A stretch of 64,000 bases of DNA from Microbacterium yannicii (GTDB lineage: Bacteria; Actinomycetota; Actinomycetes; Actinomycetales; Microbacteriaceae). Below the pieces are notes generated by a model. It was not told where the DNA came from. It made no database searches and saw nothing but the letters and a program-made list of their open reading frames with translations. The stretch spans positions 1-64,000 of the forward strand of contig NZ_JAMXMB010000003.1 in NCBI RefSeq assembly GCF_024055635.1, given 5' to 3'. Position numbers and translations under genes: made by a program. Below, in pieces: positions 16,427 through 24,065 of this stretch (position 1 is its first letter; the number at the start of each line of letters is the position of its first letter).

Positions 16427-17740
16427 ATGAGCCATCCTGCGCCGCATCGCGATCCCCAGGGGTCCGGATGCGCCGACGGAGGCGATGAAGAGTTCCTGCC
16501 GCCTGTGCCGGATGCCGTCGACTTGGTGCTCGAGTCCGCCACGATGCTCGCGGTGTTCGCCGCTGAACGGCTCCGCAGAATCGAGGCGATGCGGCATGAG
16601 GCACTCGCGCCGATCCTCGGGAGAGGGGCGGGCGCGGTCGAGATGGCGGAGCGGTCCATCCGGCTCGAGCTCTCGGCGGGAATGCGCATCACCGAGTACG
16701 CGGCAGGGCGCCTGCTCATGCAGGCCGATGCTCTGGTCAACCGCTATCCGAGTGCCCTCGATGCACTGTCGGGCGCGCGCATCACCGAGAAGCACGCCGA
16801 GATCTTCGTAGACCTCGTGGATCAGGTCACGCCCGAGCTGCGAGCCGACGTCGTCGAGCGTGCTGTCGCGCTCGCCGAGACGGAGCCGGTCGGAACATTC
16901 CGGCGCGGCCTCCGCGACCTCATCGCTCGGCTCGAGAGCAGGACTCTCGAAGAGCGTCACGCCGCGGCACTCGGTGGTCGTCGGGTGGTCGTCGAATCCG
17001 GCGCCGACGGCATGGGTCTCCTGATGTTGCATGGTCCGCAGGTCGAGCTGCACGCCATCTTCGGTCGCGCGACGGCGATGGCGAAGGCGATCAAGGGGTC
17101 GCCGGGCGAGACGCGGACACTCGATCAGATCCGCGCCGACGTCGTCGCCGACCTTCTCATCGACGGCACGACCGCGCACCTTCCGGCCGCGGCATCGGGC
17201 ATCAGGGCCGCGGTCGTCGTGACCGTGCCGGTGCTGTCGCTGCTCGACGACGAGGCTGCCGCGGCCGGTGACCCGCCGGTGGTCGAAGGGGTCGGGCCGG
17301 TTCCGCTGTCGCGCGCCAGGGAACTCTGCGGCGGCGAGGCGAAGTGGATGCGAGTGCTCACGCATCCGGAGACAGCCGTCGTCCTGTCCGTCGGCCGGGA
17401 CCGGTACGCTCCGCCGGCCGCGCTACAGAAGCTCGTGAAATGGCGAGCGGATCGATGCATGGGTCCTGGCTGCGGGGTGCCGGCATCCCGGTGCGAGGTC
17501 GACCATCAGATCAGGTGGGCAGACCAGGGCGAGACGGCGCTCGAGAACCACGCCCCGTTGTGCAAAGGCCACCATCTCGTCAAGGACAACACCGATTGGG
17601 TCGTCACGCAGGTTCCAGGATCGGGCGGCGCTCTCGAGTGGATCTCACCCACCGGGCGGCGCTACGTGGTGCAGCCCGAACGCAAGGTTCCGGTCTTCCG
17701 CAGCGCCCGCGCAGGCGACGCGAGCAACGCGCCGTTCTGA
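16427..17740 (+). CDS. DUF222 / HNH endonuclease domain protein
   Basis: A 437-residue member of the 13E12-type family abundant in Actinobacteria. Most of the N-terminal 300 residues form the helical DUF222 domain (GARITEKHAEIFVDLVDQV, a typical motif). The C-terminal part is an HNH nuclease fold: RCMGPGCGVPASRCEVDHQ (CxxxxC, then catalytic-type His), ENHAPLCKGHH. Start at 16427 follows GGAGG with 1 nt spacing to the ATG, or is leaderless from TATGCT; an in-frame ATG 33 bp earlier lies upstream of the SOS box and is less likely. The natural role of the family is uncertain; the promoter suggests induction by DNA damage. Confidence 0.88.
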   Translation: MSHPAPHRDPQGSGCADGGDEEFLPPVPDAVDLVLESATMLAVFAAERLRRIEAMRHEALAPILGRGAGAVEMAERSIRLELSAGMRITEYAAGRLLMQADALVNRYPSALDALSGARITEKHAEIFVDLVDQVTPELRADVVERAVALAETEPVGTFRRGLRDLIARLESRTLEERHAAALGGRRVVVESGADGMGLLMLHGPQVELHAIFGRATAMAKAIKGSPGETRTLDQIRADVVADLLIDGTTAHLPAAASGIRAAVVVTVPVLSLLDDEAAAAGDPPVVEGVGPVPLSRARELCGGEAKWMRVLTHPETAVVLSVGRDRYAPPAALQKLVKWRADRCMGPGCGVPASRCEVDHQIRWADQGETALENHAPLCKGHHLVKDNTDWVVTQVPGSGGALEWISPTGRRYVVQPERKVPVFRSARAGDASNAPF

Positions 17741-17785
17741 GGAGACCGGGAATGCCGCAGCCTGTCGCATTTCTCGGTCTTCTGG

Positions 17786-17806
17786 TTGACTCTCACACTG
17801 TGTCAG
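17786..17806 (+). promoter_or_regulatory. probable MerR operator/promoter
   Basis: TTGACT (17786-17791) is followed by TCTCACACTGTGTCAGG, an imperfect dyad centred on ACACTGTGT. A dyad directly behind a -35 box is typical of operators of self-regulated MerR proteins. It is 20 bp before the ATG at 17827. Confidence 0.5.
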
Positions 17807-17826
17807 GGCCGAACGTGGACTCCACC

Positions 17827-18645
17827 ATGTACACCATCGGAGACTTCGCCGCGATCGGGCGGGTGAGCGTACGGATGCTGCGTCACTACGACGCGATCGG
17901 CATCCTGCCTCCCGCGCACGTCGACGATCGCACCGGCTACCGCCACTACGCCGACGCGCAGCTGGCCGACCTGCTGCGACTCGTCGAACTGCGCGAGCTC
18001 GGCTGCGGTCTCGATGTGATCGGCGATGTCCTGTCAGCTCCAGATCGATCCGCCGCCATGCGCGAGGCGCTGCAACAGCGTCGTGCTCAGCTCGAGGCCT
18101 CGATCGCTGCCGATCAGGACCGGCTCTCACACATCGACGAACGTCTCCGCGCCCTGGAAGGAAACGCCATGTCCGCTGTCGAATACCGTCCGATCGCCCC
18201 CGTCACCGTCTACGCCGTCGGCGGACGCGCACCGGGGATGGGACCCGAGAACGTCTCACCCGTGATCGGGCCGCTGCTGGAACGCCTCGATGGGGCGCTC
18301 GGTGCCGCAGGCCGTGCTCCGCGTGAGCCCGGCGTTTTCTGGTACGAGACCGTGCCGGACTCCGAGGAGCTCTCGGTGCACGTGAGCTTCACGGCCGACC
18401 CCGAGCCGGTCCCGGGCGAGGGATACCACGTGGTCGAACTGCCTCACATCCCGACGGCCGGCGTTCTCACGCACCACGGAGACATGCCGAGTATCGGCAG
18501 GTCGTGGATGACGCTGATGAGCCAGGTCGTCGAGGACGGCTACCGCATCGTGGGCCCCACACGCGAGGTCTACGTGGAGGCCGGCCCCGGGCTCGATCAG
18601 TCGGAGTGGGTCACGGATCTCATCGTCCCCGTCGAGAGGGCCTGA
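17827..18645 (+). CDS. MerR family regulator with GyrI-like effector domain
   Basis: A 272-residue DNA-distorting transcription activator. Residues 1-70 are the MerR winged helix (MYTIGDFAAIGRVSVRMLRHYDAIGILPP, then RTGYRHYADAQLADLLRLVELRELG), followed by a dimerisation coil (ALQQRRAQLEASIAADQDRL) and, from about residue 118, a GyrI-like small-molecule-binding domain, as in multidrug-responsive BmrR/TipA-type proteins. Nothing identifies the ligand. No obvious efflux gene follows; the next gene is convergent. The upstream dyad suggests self-regulation. Confidence 0.87.
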   Translation: MYTIGDFAAIGRVSVRMLRHYDAIGILPPAHVDDRTGYRHYADAQLADLLRLVELRELGCGLDVIGDVLSAPDRSAAMREALQQRRAQLEASIAADQDRLSHIDERLRALEGNAMSAVEYRPIAPVTVYAVGGRAPGMGPENVSPVIGPLLERLDGALGAAGRAPREPGVFWYETVPDSEELSVHVSFTADPEPVPGEGYHVVELPHIPTAGVLTHHGDMPSIGRSWMTLMSQVVEDGYRIVGPTREVYVEAGPGLDQSEWVTDLIVPVERA

Positions 18646-18662
18646 GAGTCCGCCGATCGAGG

Positions 18663-18704
18663 CTGACCTGACCCGTCGCCCCTCGCATCGACGGGTCAGG
18701 TCAG
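18663..18704. terminator. bidirectional terminator
   Basis: CTGACCTGACCCGTCG (18663-18678) and its exact reverse complement (18689-18704) form a perfect 16-bp stem between the convergent merR and ZIP genes. The right arm includes the last bases of the ZIP coding sequence (stop at 18696). Confidence 0.85.
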
Positions 18705-19490
18705 TTCGTGCAGCAGGAACGCGCCGAGAAAGCCGATCGTCGCCCACAGCCCGGTGAGGGCGTGCTGCTCGTCGAACGCCTCGGGGATCATCGTGTTGCA
18801 CACCATGGCGAGCAGGCCGCCGGCGGCGATGGTCGTGATGAGCGCGATGAGGTTCGGCGGAGCCGACTGGAAGGCGACGTAGCCGACGACCGCCGCCACG
18901 ACGGTGACAAGGGCGATTCCGACCCACAGCACCGCCACATAGCGACCGCTCCTGCCGCCGCGCTTGAGGGCGGCCGTCGATCCGAGCCCTTCGGGGATGT
19001 TGCTGATCGCGATGGCGGCCACGATGGGGATGCTGATCCCACCCTCGAGCACCGACAGACCCATCACGATGGACTCCGGGATGCCGTCGATCAGCGCACC
19101 GACGGCGATCACGACGCCCGCACTGCCGGCCGCCCCCGCCGCGCGCCGAGCCACGATGTTCGACGGCAGCTCGCCGGGGGCGGCATCCTGTCCGGTCGCG
19201 CTCGCCGAGGAGACCCGGGCCTTGCGCGGGCGGGAGATCAGCTGATCCGCGACGATGTAGAGGACCGCGCCGCCCAGGAAGCCGATCGTCGTCGGCACCA
19301 GCCCACCGTCCTCGGCGGCCTGCTCGACGAGTTCGAAGGCCAGCGTCGAGATCAGCACACCGGCGCCGAGCGCCATGATGCCTGCGACGACCCGCTGCGG
19401 GATCGCGATGAACCACGCGACGGCCGCGCCGAGCAGGAGTGTGCCCCCGCCGATGAGGCCGCTCAGCGCGGCGAGCCACACGTCGTTCAT
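18696..19490 (-). CDS. ZIP family metal transporter
   Basis: Inner-membrane carrier of divalent metal (Zn, Fe or Mn), 264 residues with about eight membrane helices. The two conserved helices with the transport motif are present as DGIPESIVMGLSVLEGG and AIAISNIPEGLGSTAALK; the usual HNxPEG reads SNIPEG, so one metal-pathway His is replaced by Ser. A Ser/Ala-rich cytoplasmic loop (about 92-115) divides the helices. TAGGTT (minus strand, 19502-19497) is 6 nt before the ATG, suggesting a leaderless mRNA. Metal preference cannot be assigned. Confidence 0.85.
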   Translation of the reverse strand: MNDVWLAALSGLIGGGTLLLGAAVAWFIAIPQRVVAGIMALGAGVLISTLAFELVEQAAEDGGLVPTTIGFLGGAVLYIVADQLISRPRKARVSSASATGQDAAPGELPSNIVARRAAGAAGSAGVVIAVGALIDGIPESIVMGLSVLEGGISIPIVAAIAISNIPEGLGSTAALKRGGRSGRYVAVLWVGIALVTVVAAVVGYVAFQSAPPNLIALITTIAAGGLLAMVCNTMIPEAFDEQHALTGLWATIGFLGAFLLHELT

Positions 19491-19567
19491 GGCGCCAACC
19501 TAGTGGCCGGGGTCGTCCAGCGCAGGAGGCGCGACGAGAGGTACGCCGGGGCGGCCGGGCGCTGGAG

Positions 19568-19609
19568 GCGTTTCGTCTCGCTCGCCGGCGCTCGCTCGCT
19601 CAACGACCG
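19568..19609. repeat. second copy of the 4-96 repeat half-sites
   Basis: GCGTTTCGTCTCG (19568-19580) and CGCTCAACGACCG (19597-19609) are identical to the half-sites at 4-16 and 30-42. It lies in the non-coding gap 19491-19691 between two minus-strand genes; here the inverted partner is missing. Nothing else was seen in this gap. Confidence 0.8.
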
Positions 19610-19691
19610 GAAGCGGAAGCGGCGAGGGCGAACCGCGGATGCGGAGAGCCCTGGCGGAACGCGCCCGCCGGGGCCGTGATCGCCTGTGCGC

Positions 19692-21287
19692 TCAGACGGT
19701 GGCGGCCGCCTCGCGCGCCCGCAGATCCTTGCGGAGGATCTTCCCGGCGGTCGACTTGGGGATCGCCTCGATGAACTCGACACGACGCACCTTCTTGTGC
19801 GGGGCGACCTGCTCCGCGACGAACGTCATGACCTCGTCCTCGGTGAGCCCGGAATCCGGCGCGGGCACGATGAAGGCCTTGGGAATCTCCTGCTTGTCGT
19901 CGTCGAGCACGCCGATGACCGCGGCATCCATCACCTTCGGATGACTCAGCAGCAGCGCCTCGAGCTCTGCCGGCGCGATCTGATAGCCCTTGTACTTGAT
20001 GAGCTCCTTGACCCGGTCGACGATCGAGAAGTAACCGCCCTCGTGGTACACGGCGATGTCGCCGGTGTGGAGGAACCCGTCGGCATCGAGCGTCTCAGCT
20101 GTCGCCTCAGGCTGGTTCAGGTACCCCAGCATGACGTTCGGCCCGTTGATCCACAGCTCGCCCGGCTTCGTGACGCCGTCGGGGCCGACCTCGGTGATCT
20201 CTTCGCCCGTCTCGGTGTCGACGAGCTTGTTGAGAGTGTTCGGCAGCATCCCGCCGACGGAGCTGACCGGCTCGTCGTCGCGGCCGTAGTACATCGCGTG
20301 CGAGACGGGGCTCAACTCGCTCATGCCGTAGCCCTGCAGCATGCGGGCGTGGATCCGGCGGCCGGCGATCTCGGCAGTCTCGCCGTCCAGCGGTGCCGCC
20401 CCCGAGAACACCGTGTGCACGCTCGAGATGTCGAACTGGTCGACGATCGGGTGCTTGGCGAGAGCCACCGCGATCGGGGGAGCGATGTACAGGTAGGTGC
20501 ACTGGTACTTCTGGATGTTCGTCAGGAACTCCACGAGGTCGAACTTCGGCATCGTGACGAGGCTCGCGCGCTTGCGCAGGGCGAGGTTCAGCAGCACCGT
20601 CATGCCGTAGATGTGGAAGAACGGCAGCACCGCGAGCACACGATCCGTCGGCTCGAGGTTCATGTTGGGCACGCACTGCGCCACGTTCGCGACGAGGTTG
20701 CGGTGCGAGAGCATCACGCCCTTCGGCACGCCGGTCGTGCCCGACGAGTAGGGCAGCACCGCGACGTGGGTCGCGGGGTCGAACGACACCTCCGGCGCCA
20801 CGGCACCCTCGGAGAGCAGCTCCCGGAGATTCGGATGTCCGGCAGCCCCGTCGAGCACGATGACGCGGTCGTGCGGGATGCCGACGGCCTCGGCAGCGGT
20901 CGACGCCTGGGGGAGCAGCGGACTGACCGTGATGAGCCACGTCGCCCCGGCATCCCGCAGCTGCTTCTCGATCTCGCCGGCGGTGTAGAGCGAATTCACG
21001 GTCGTGACCGCCGCACCTGCCCGCAGAATGCCGTGGAAGACCGTCGCGAACGCCGGCACGTTGGGGCACAGCAGCCCGAGCACGGTGTCGACGCCCACGC
21101 CGCGTGCCGCGAGCGCCCCCGCGAACAGGTCGATCTGCCCGCGGAGAGCGCCGTAGGTCGTCTCGGCACCGGTGGCGGGATCGATGAGCGCGACCCGCCC
21201 CAGGTCCTCGTCGGTCAAGCTCGCGAAGAGGTAGTCGTAGATGCTCAGTTCGGGAATCTCGACATCGGGACGAGGGCTGGTGAACAC
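19692..21287 (-). CDS. 4-coumarate--CoA-ligase-like acyl-CoA synthetase
   Basis: ATP-dependent adenylate-forming enzyme that activates an aromatic or fatty acid as its CoA thioester. The 531 residues contain the AMP-binding loop LPYSSGTTGVPKGVMLSH, the GYGMSE adenine motif, the GELWINGPNVMLGYLN segment, the hinge FSIVDRVKELIKYKGYQI and the catalytic C-terminal lysine in PKSTAGKILRKDL. The GTG at 21287 is preferred over a longer frame because AAAGGAG lies about 6 nt upstream. The substrate is not determined by sequence; 4CL-type enzymes here often act on phenylpropanoids or medium-chain fatty acids. Monocistronic. Confidence 0.9.
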   Translation of the reverse strand: MFTSPRPDVEIPELSIYDYLFASLTDEDLGRVALIDPATGAETTYGALRGQIDLFAGALAARGVGVDTVLGLLCPNVPAFATVFHGILRAGAAVTTVNSLYTAGEIEKQLRDAGATWLITVSPLLPQASTAAEAVGIPHDRVIVLDGAAGHPNLRELLSEGAVAPEVSFDPATHVAVLPYSSGTTGVPKGVMLSHRNLVANVAQCVPNMNLEPTDRVLAVLPFFHIYGMTVLLNLALRKRASLVTMPKFDLVEFLTNIQKYQCTYLYIAPPIAVALAKHPIVDQFDISSVHTVFSGAAPLDGETAEIAGRRIHARMLQGYGMSELSPVSHAMYYGRDDEPVSSVGGMLPNTLNKLVDTETGEEITEVGPDGVTKPGELWINGPNVMLGYLNQPEATAETLDADGFLHTGDIAVYHEGGYFSIVDRVKELIKYKGYQIAPAELEALLLSHPKVMDAAVIGVLDDDKQEIPKAFIVPAPDSGLTEDEVMTFVAEQVAPHKKVRRVEFIEAIPKSTAGKILRKDLRAREAAATV

Positions 21288-21300
21288 CGGATCTCCTTTG

Positions 21301-21396
21301 ATCGGGGTGGCGCGGATCTCTGATCGGGGTGGCGCGGACAACCGGTCGTCGCACCCTCGCGACGCCGTGCGACCATCATGCCACCCCGATCGCGGA
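21301..21396. repeat. direct and inverted repeats upstream of the CoA ligase
   Basis: ATCGGGGTGGCGCGGA occurs at 21301-21316 and 21323-21338 (22-bp spacing, about two helical turns). A related inverted copy, CCACCCCGATCGCGGA, starts at 21381. Sites on the same helix face just before a start codon suggest a regulator binding cooperatively; the regulator is unknown. Confidence 0.6.
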
Positions 21397-21483
21397 TCCT
21401 GGCACGCGATTCCGTCGACGGTGGAACGCAGTGTCACCGCTGCGCCGGGCCACTGCCTCGGCGGCGGCCGGACGTCACCGCCG

Positions 21484-22569
21484 TCAGTGGGCGAGCGCGG
21501 GCTGACGACCGCCGGCAGCGAGCCGCTCGGCCGCGAGACCCTCGGCGGCCTCCAGCGGGGTCACTCCGCGGGAGTCGGCGGTGTCGAAGATCCGGCGCAC
21601 GGTGTCGCCGATCTGCGCGACCCGGTCCATGATCTCGGCGCGGGTGCCGAGCTGCTTCGCCTCGAGATCGAGGTAGATCACACCGCCCGCGTTCACGACG
21701 AAGTCGGGCGCGTACAGGATGCCGCGACCGGCGAGACGCTCGGCGCCGCTGTGGTCGGCCAGCGGGTTGTTCGCGGGTCCGCACACGGCCTTCGCGTCGA
21801 GCGCGTCGATGACCTCGTCGGTGAGGAGGCCGCCGATGCCGGCCGGCACGAACACGTCGGCGGGCGCCAGGTGCTCCTGGCCGGGGGTGACCCAGTCGGC
21901 GCCGAGTTCGGTGGCCAGATCGCGCTTGGCCGGGTTCACGTCGGTCACGGTCAGACGCGCGCCCTCCGCCGAGAGGCGGACCGCGAGGCGGCTGCCCACC
22001 TGGCCGAGACCCGAGATCGTGATGCGACGGCCGGCGACGTCGGCGGTGCCGGCGACACGCTCGAGGGTCGCGCGCAGGGCCTCGTAGACGCCGAGGCTCG
22101 TGGGGCCCGCGGGCTCGCCCGAGCCTCCGACGGCGTCGGGCAGCCCGACCACGTGCTCCGTGCGCTCGCTGACGACGAGCATGTCGTCGGTCGTCGAACC
22201 GACGTCCTCCGCGGTGCGGTACAGGCCGTGCAGGGATTCGACCGCGTCGCCGAGGTCCAGGAAGGCCGCGCGCCGGCGATCGGCGTCGAGCGTCGTGCCC
22301 GGGGGGAGGGCGATCACGGACTTGCCGCCGCCCGCGTCGAGGCCCGCGGCGGCGTTCTTGAGGGTCATCGCAGCCGACAGTCGCAGGGCGTCGCCGAGGG
22401 CGTCGCTCCAGTGGGCATACGTCCACAGCCGCGCGCCGCCGAGAGCCGAGCCCAGCGCGGACGAGTGCAGCGCGACGGTGAGGAACAGGCCGCTGCGCCG
22501 TCCGGTGATCACCTCCACCCGCTCGTGTGCGAAATCGGGCAGGGGCAGAGTGGGCACAGTGTGCGTCAT
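21484..22569 (-). CDS. Leu/Phe/Val dehydrogenase
   Basis: NAD-dependent oxidative deaminase of branched-chain or aromatic amino acids (Glu/Leu/Phe/Val dehydrogenase family), 361 residues. The catalytic-lysine region MTLKNAAAGLDAGGGKSVI and the Rossmann motif ISGLGQVGSRLAVRLSAEGA are present, as is CGPANNPLAD. The length is that of the short leucine/phenylalanine dehydrogenase branch. The ATG at 22569 is preceded by AAGGAAG. Transcribed towards the CoA ligase with a 196-bp gap, so probably its own unit. Substrate choice (Leu, Val or Phe) is not resolved. Confidence 0.88.
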   Translation of the reverse strand: MTHTVPTLPLPDFAHERVEVITGRRSGLFLTVALHSSALGSALGGARLWTYAHWSDALGDALRLSAAMTLKNAAAGLDAGGGKSVIALPPGTTLDADRRRAAFLDLGDAVESLHGLYRTAEDVGSTTDDMLVVSERTEHVVGLPDAVGGSGEPAGPTSLGVYEALRATLERVAGTADVAGRRITISGLGQVGSRLAVRLSAEGARLTVTDVNPAKRDLATELGADWVTPGQEHLAPADVFVPAGIGGLLTDEVIDALDAKAVCGPANNPLADHSGAERLAGRGILYAPDFVVNAGGVIYLDLEAKQLGTRAEIMDRVAQIGDTVRRIFDTADSRGVTPLEAAEGLAAERLAAGGRQPALAH

Positions 22570-22762
22570 CGCGATACTTCCTTCGGCGGGCCTCGTGGGC
22601 GGTGCGCTGCGGATGGCGCGGCGTTGCGGCATCCGTCTCCCATTGCACACCGGTTCGCCGGATTGTTCAAGCCTGGCGTCGGCGAGTGCGCAGATTGCGA
22701 GGCGTGGAGCGAGAAGTCTGCGCATGCGTCACCAGAGTGCGCGCGATCGATAGCATCGATGG

Positions 22763-23572
22763 ATGCCGGACGCCTACACCCACGGTCATCATGAGAGCGT
22801 CCTGCGGTCGCACCGCTGGCGCACCGCCGAGAACTCCGCCGCCTACCTTCTGCCGCACCTGCGCCCCGGGCTCTCTGTGCTCGACGTGGGGAGCGGACCC
22901 GGCTCGATCACGGCGGATCTCGCCGCGCTGGTGGCGCCCGGTCGTGTGGTGGGGACGGATGCCTCGGCCGACGTGATCGCGCAGGCCTCCGCCGACCACG
23001 CAGCGCGCGGCCTCTCGTTCGAGGTCGGCGATGCGTACGCCCTGCCGTACGACGACGGCGAGTTCGACATCGTGCACGCCCACCAAGTGCTGCAGCACGT
23101 GGACCGGCCGGTCGACATGCTGCGCGAGCTCGGCAGGGTCGCCGGGCAGGAGGGGGTCGTGGCCGCGCGCGATGTCGACTACGAGGGCGTGATCTGGTAC
23201 CCCCTGATTCCCGCGCTCGACGAATGGCTCACGCTCTACCTCACCACCCACCGCAGCGTCGCGGGCGAGCCCGCTGCCGGACGCCGGCTGAAGGCCTGGG
23301 CGCGGGAAGCCGGACTCGGCGACATCCGGGCCACCGCGTCGCTGTGGCTGTTCGAAGACGAGGGCGACCGGGCCTGGTGGGGCGGGATGTGGGCCGACCG
23401 CGTCCTGCAGTCGGCCTTCGCCGACTCGGCGCGCGCGACGGGCGCCGATGACGCGCAGCTGCAGCGCATCTCGGAGGCGTGGCGGGAGTGGGCCGCGGCC
23501 GAGGACGGCTGGCTGCTGATGCCGCACGGCGAGATCCTCGCGCACGGAACGAGTCAGGAGGCCGCCCGGTGA
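22763..23572 (+). CDS. class I SAM-dependent methyltransferase
   Basis: A 269-residue cytosolic methyltransferase of the UbiE/Methyltransf_11 type. It shows motif I VLDVGSGPGSIT (about 38-49), the acidic end of strand 2 (GTDAS), and the FDIVHAHQVLQHV motif. The substrate is unknown. TAGCAT (22751-22756) lies 6 nt before the ATG, a leaderless layout. Its stop overlaps the next start as GTGA, so it is coupled to the YbaK gene. Confidence 0.87.
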   Translation: MPDAYTHGHHESVLRSHRWRTAENSAAYLLPHLRPGLSVLDVGSGPGSITADLAALVAPGRVVGTDASADVIAQASADHAARGLSFEVGDAYALPYDDGEFDIVHAHQVLQHVDRPVDMLRELGRVAGQEGVVAARDVDYEGVIWYPLIPALDEWLTLYLTTHRSVAGEPAAGRRLKAWAREAGLGDIRATASLWLFEDEGDRAWWGGMWADRVLQSAFADSARATGADDAQLQRISEAWREWAAAEDGWLLMPHGEILAHGTSQEAAR

Positions 23573-24051
23573 CCACGCCCGCCTCGCTGCCCGCACGCAG
23601 CCGTCTCGTCCACGACGCCATCCGCGCCGCCGGAATCCGCGGCGACATCGTGGTGCTTCCGGATGCCGCCTCCACCGCCCCACTGGCGGCGGCGGCCCTC
23701 GGTGTCGAGGTGGGAGCCATCGCCAACAGCCTGGTCTTCTTCTGCGACGGCGCGCCGCTCCTCGTCATGACGAGCGGCGCCCACCGCGTCGACACCGCGG
23801 CGCTCGCCGAGCGACTCGATCTCGGCAAGATCCAGCGTGCGACACCCGAGCAGGTGCGCGAGGCCACCGGGCAGGCGATCGGCGGGGTCGCGCCCACGGG
23901 GCATCCGTCGGCGCTCCGCACCATTGTCGACGAAGACCTCGCCCGGTACCCCGAGATCTGGGCCGCCGGAGGCACTCCGCACACCGTCTTCCCGATGACG
24001 TTCGACGAGCTCGTGCGCCTCACGGGTGGGACGGTCGCCAAGGTCGACTGA
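23569..24051 (+). CDS. YbaK/EbsC family aminoacyl-tRNA deacylase
   Basis: Probable trans-editing protein that hydrolyses a mischarged tRNA (Cys-tRNA-Pro or similar). The 160-residue protein has the YbaK fold landmarks: SLVFFCDGAPLLVMTSGAHRVD, the K-bearing LGKIQRATPEQVREATGQAIGGVAPTGH region and the C-terminal AGGTPHTVFPMTFDELVRLTGG. GTG start overlaps the methyltransferase stop; AGTCAGGAGG provides a ribosome-binding site. It may act as a general proofreading factor; the specific tRNA is not clear. Confidence 0.88.
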   Translation: MTTPASLPARSRLVHDAIRAAGIRGDIVVLPDAASTAPLAAAALGVEVGAIANSLVFFCDGAPLLVMTSGAHRVDTAALAERLDLGKIQRATPEQVREATGQAIGGVAPTGHPSALRTIVDEDLARYPEIWAAGGTPHTVFPMTFDELVRLTGGTVAKVD

Positions 24052-24065
24052 GCGCGGACCAGCGG

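Noticed and set aside
14096..17365. Very long minus-strand reading frame (over 1000 codons) opposite the beta-helix and HNH genes
   Set aside because: It is a shadow of high third-position GC in the real plus-strand genes; its protein is Arg/His/Gly-rich and has no recognisable domain. The same holds for long frames opposite hutU, nrdE and galU.
17344..17826. N-terminal extension of the MerR gene into the HNH gene
   Set aside because: The canonical MerR N-terminus starts at 17827 with an operator just upstream; the extension is out of frame with the HNH coding sequence and Arg/Gly-rich.
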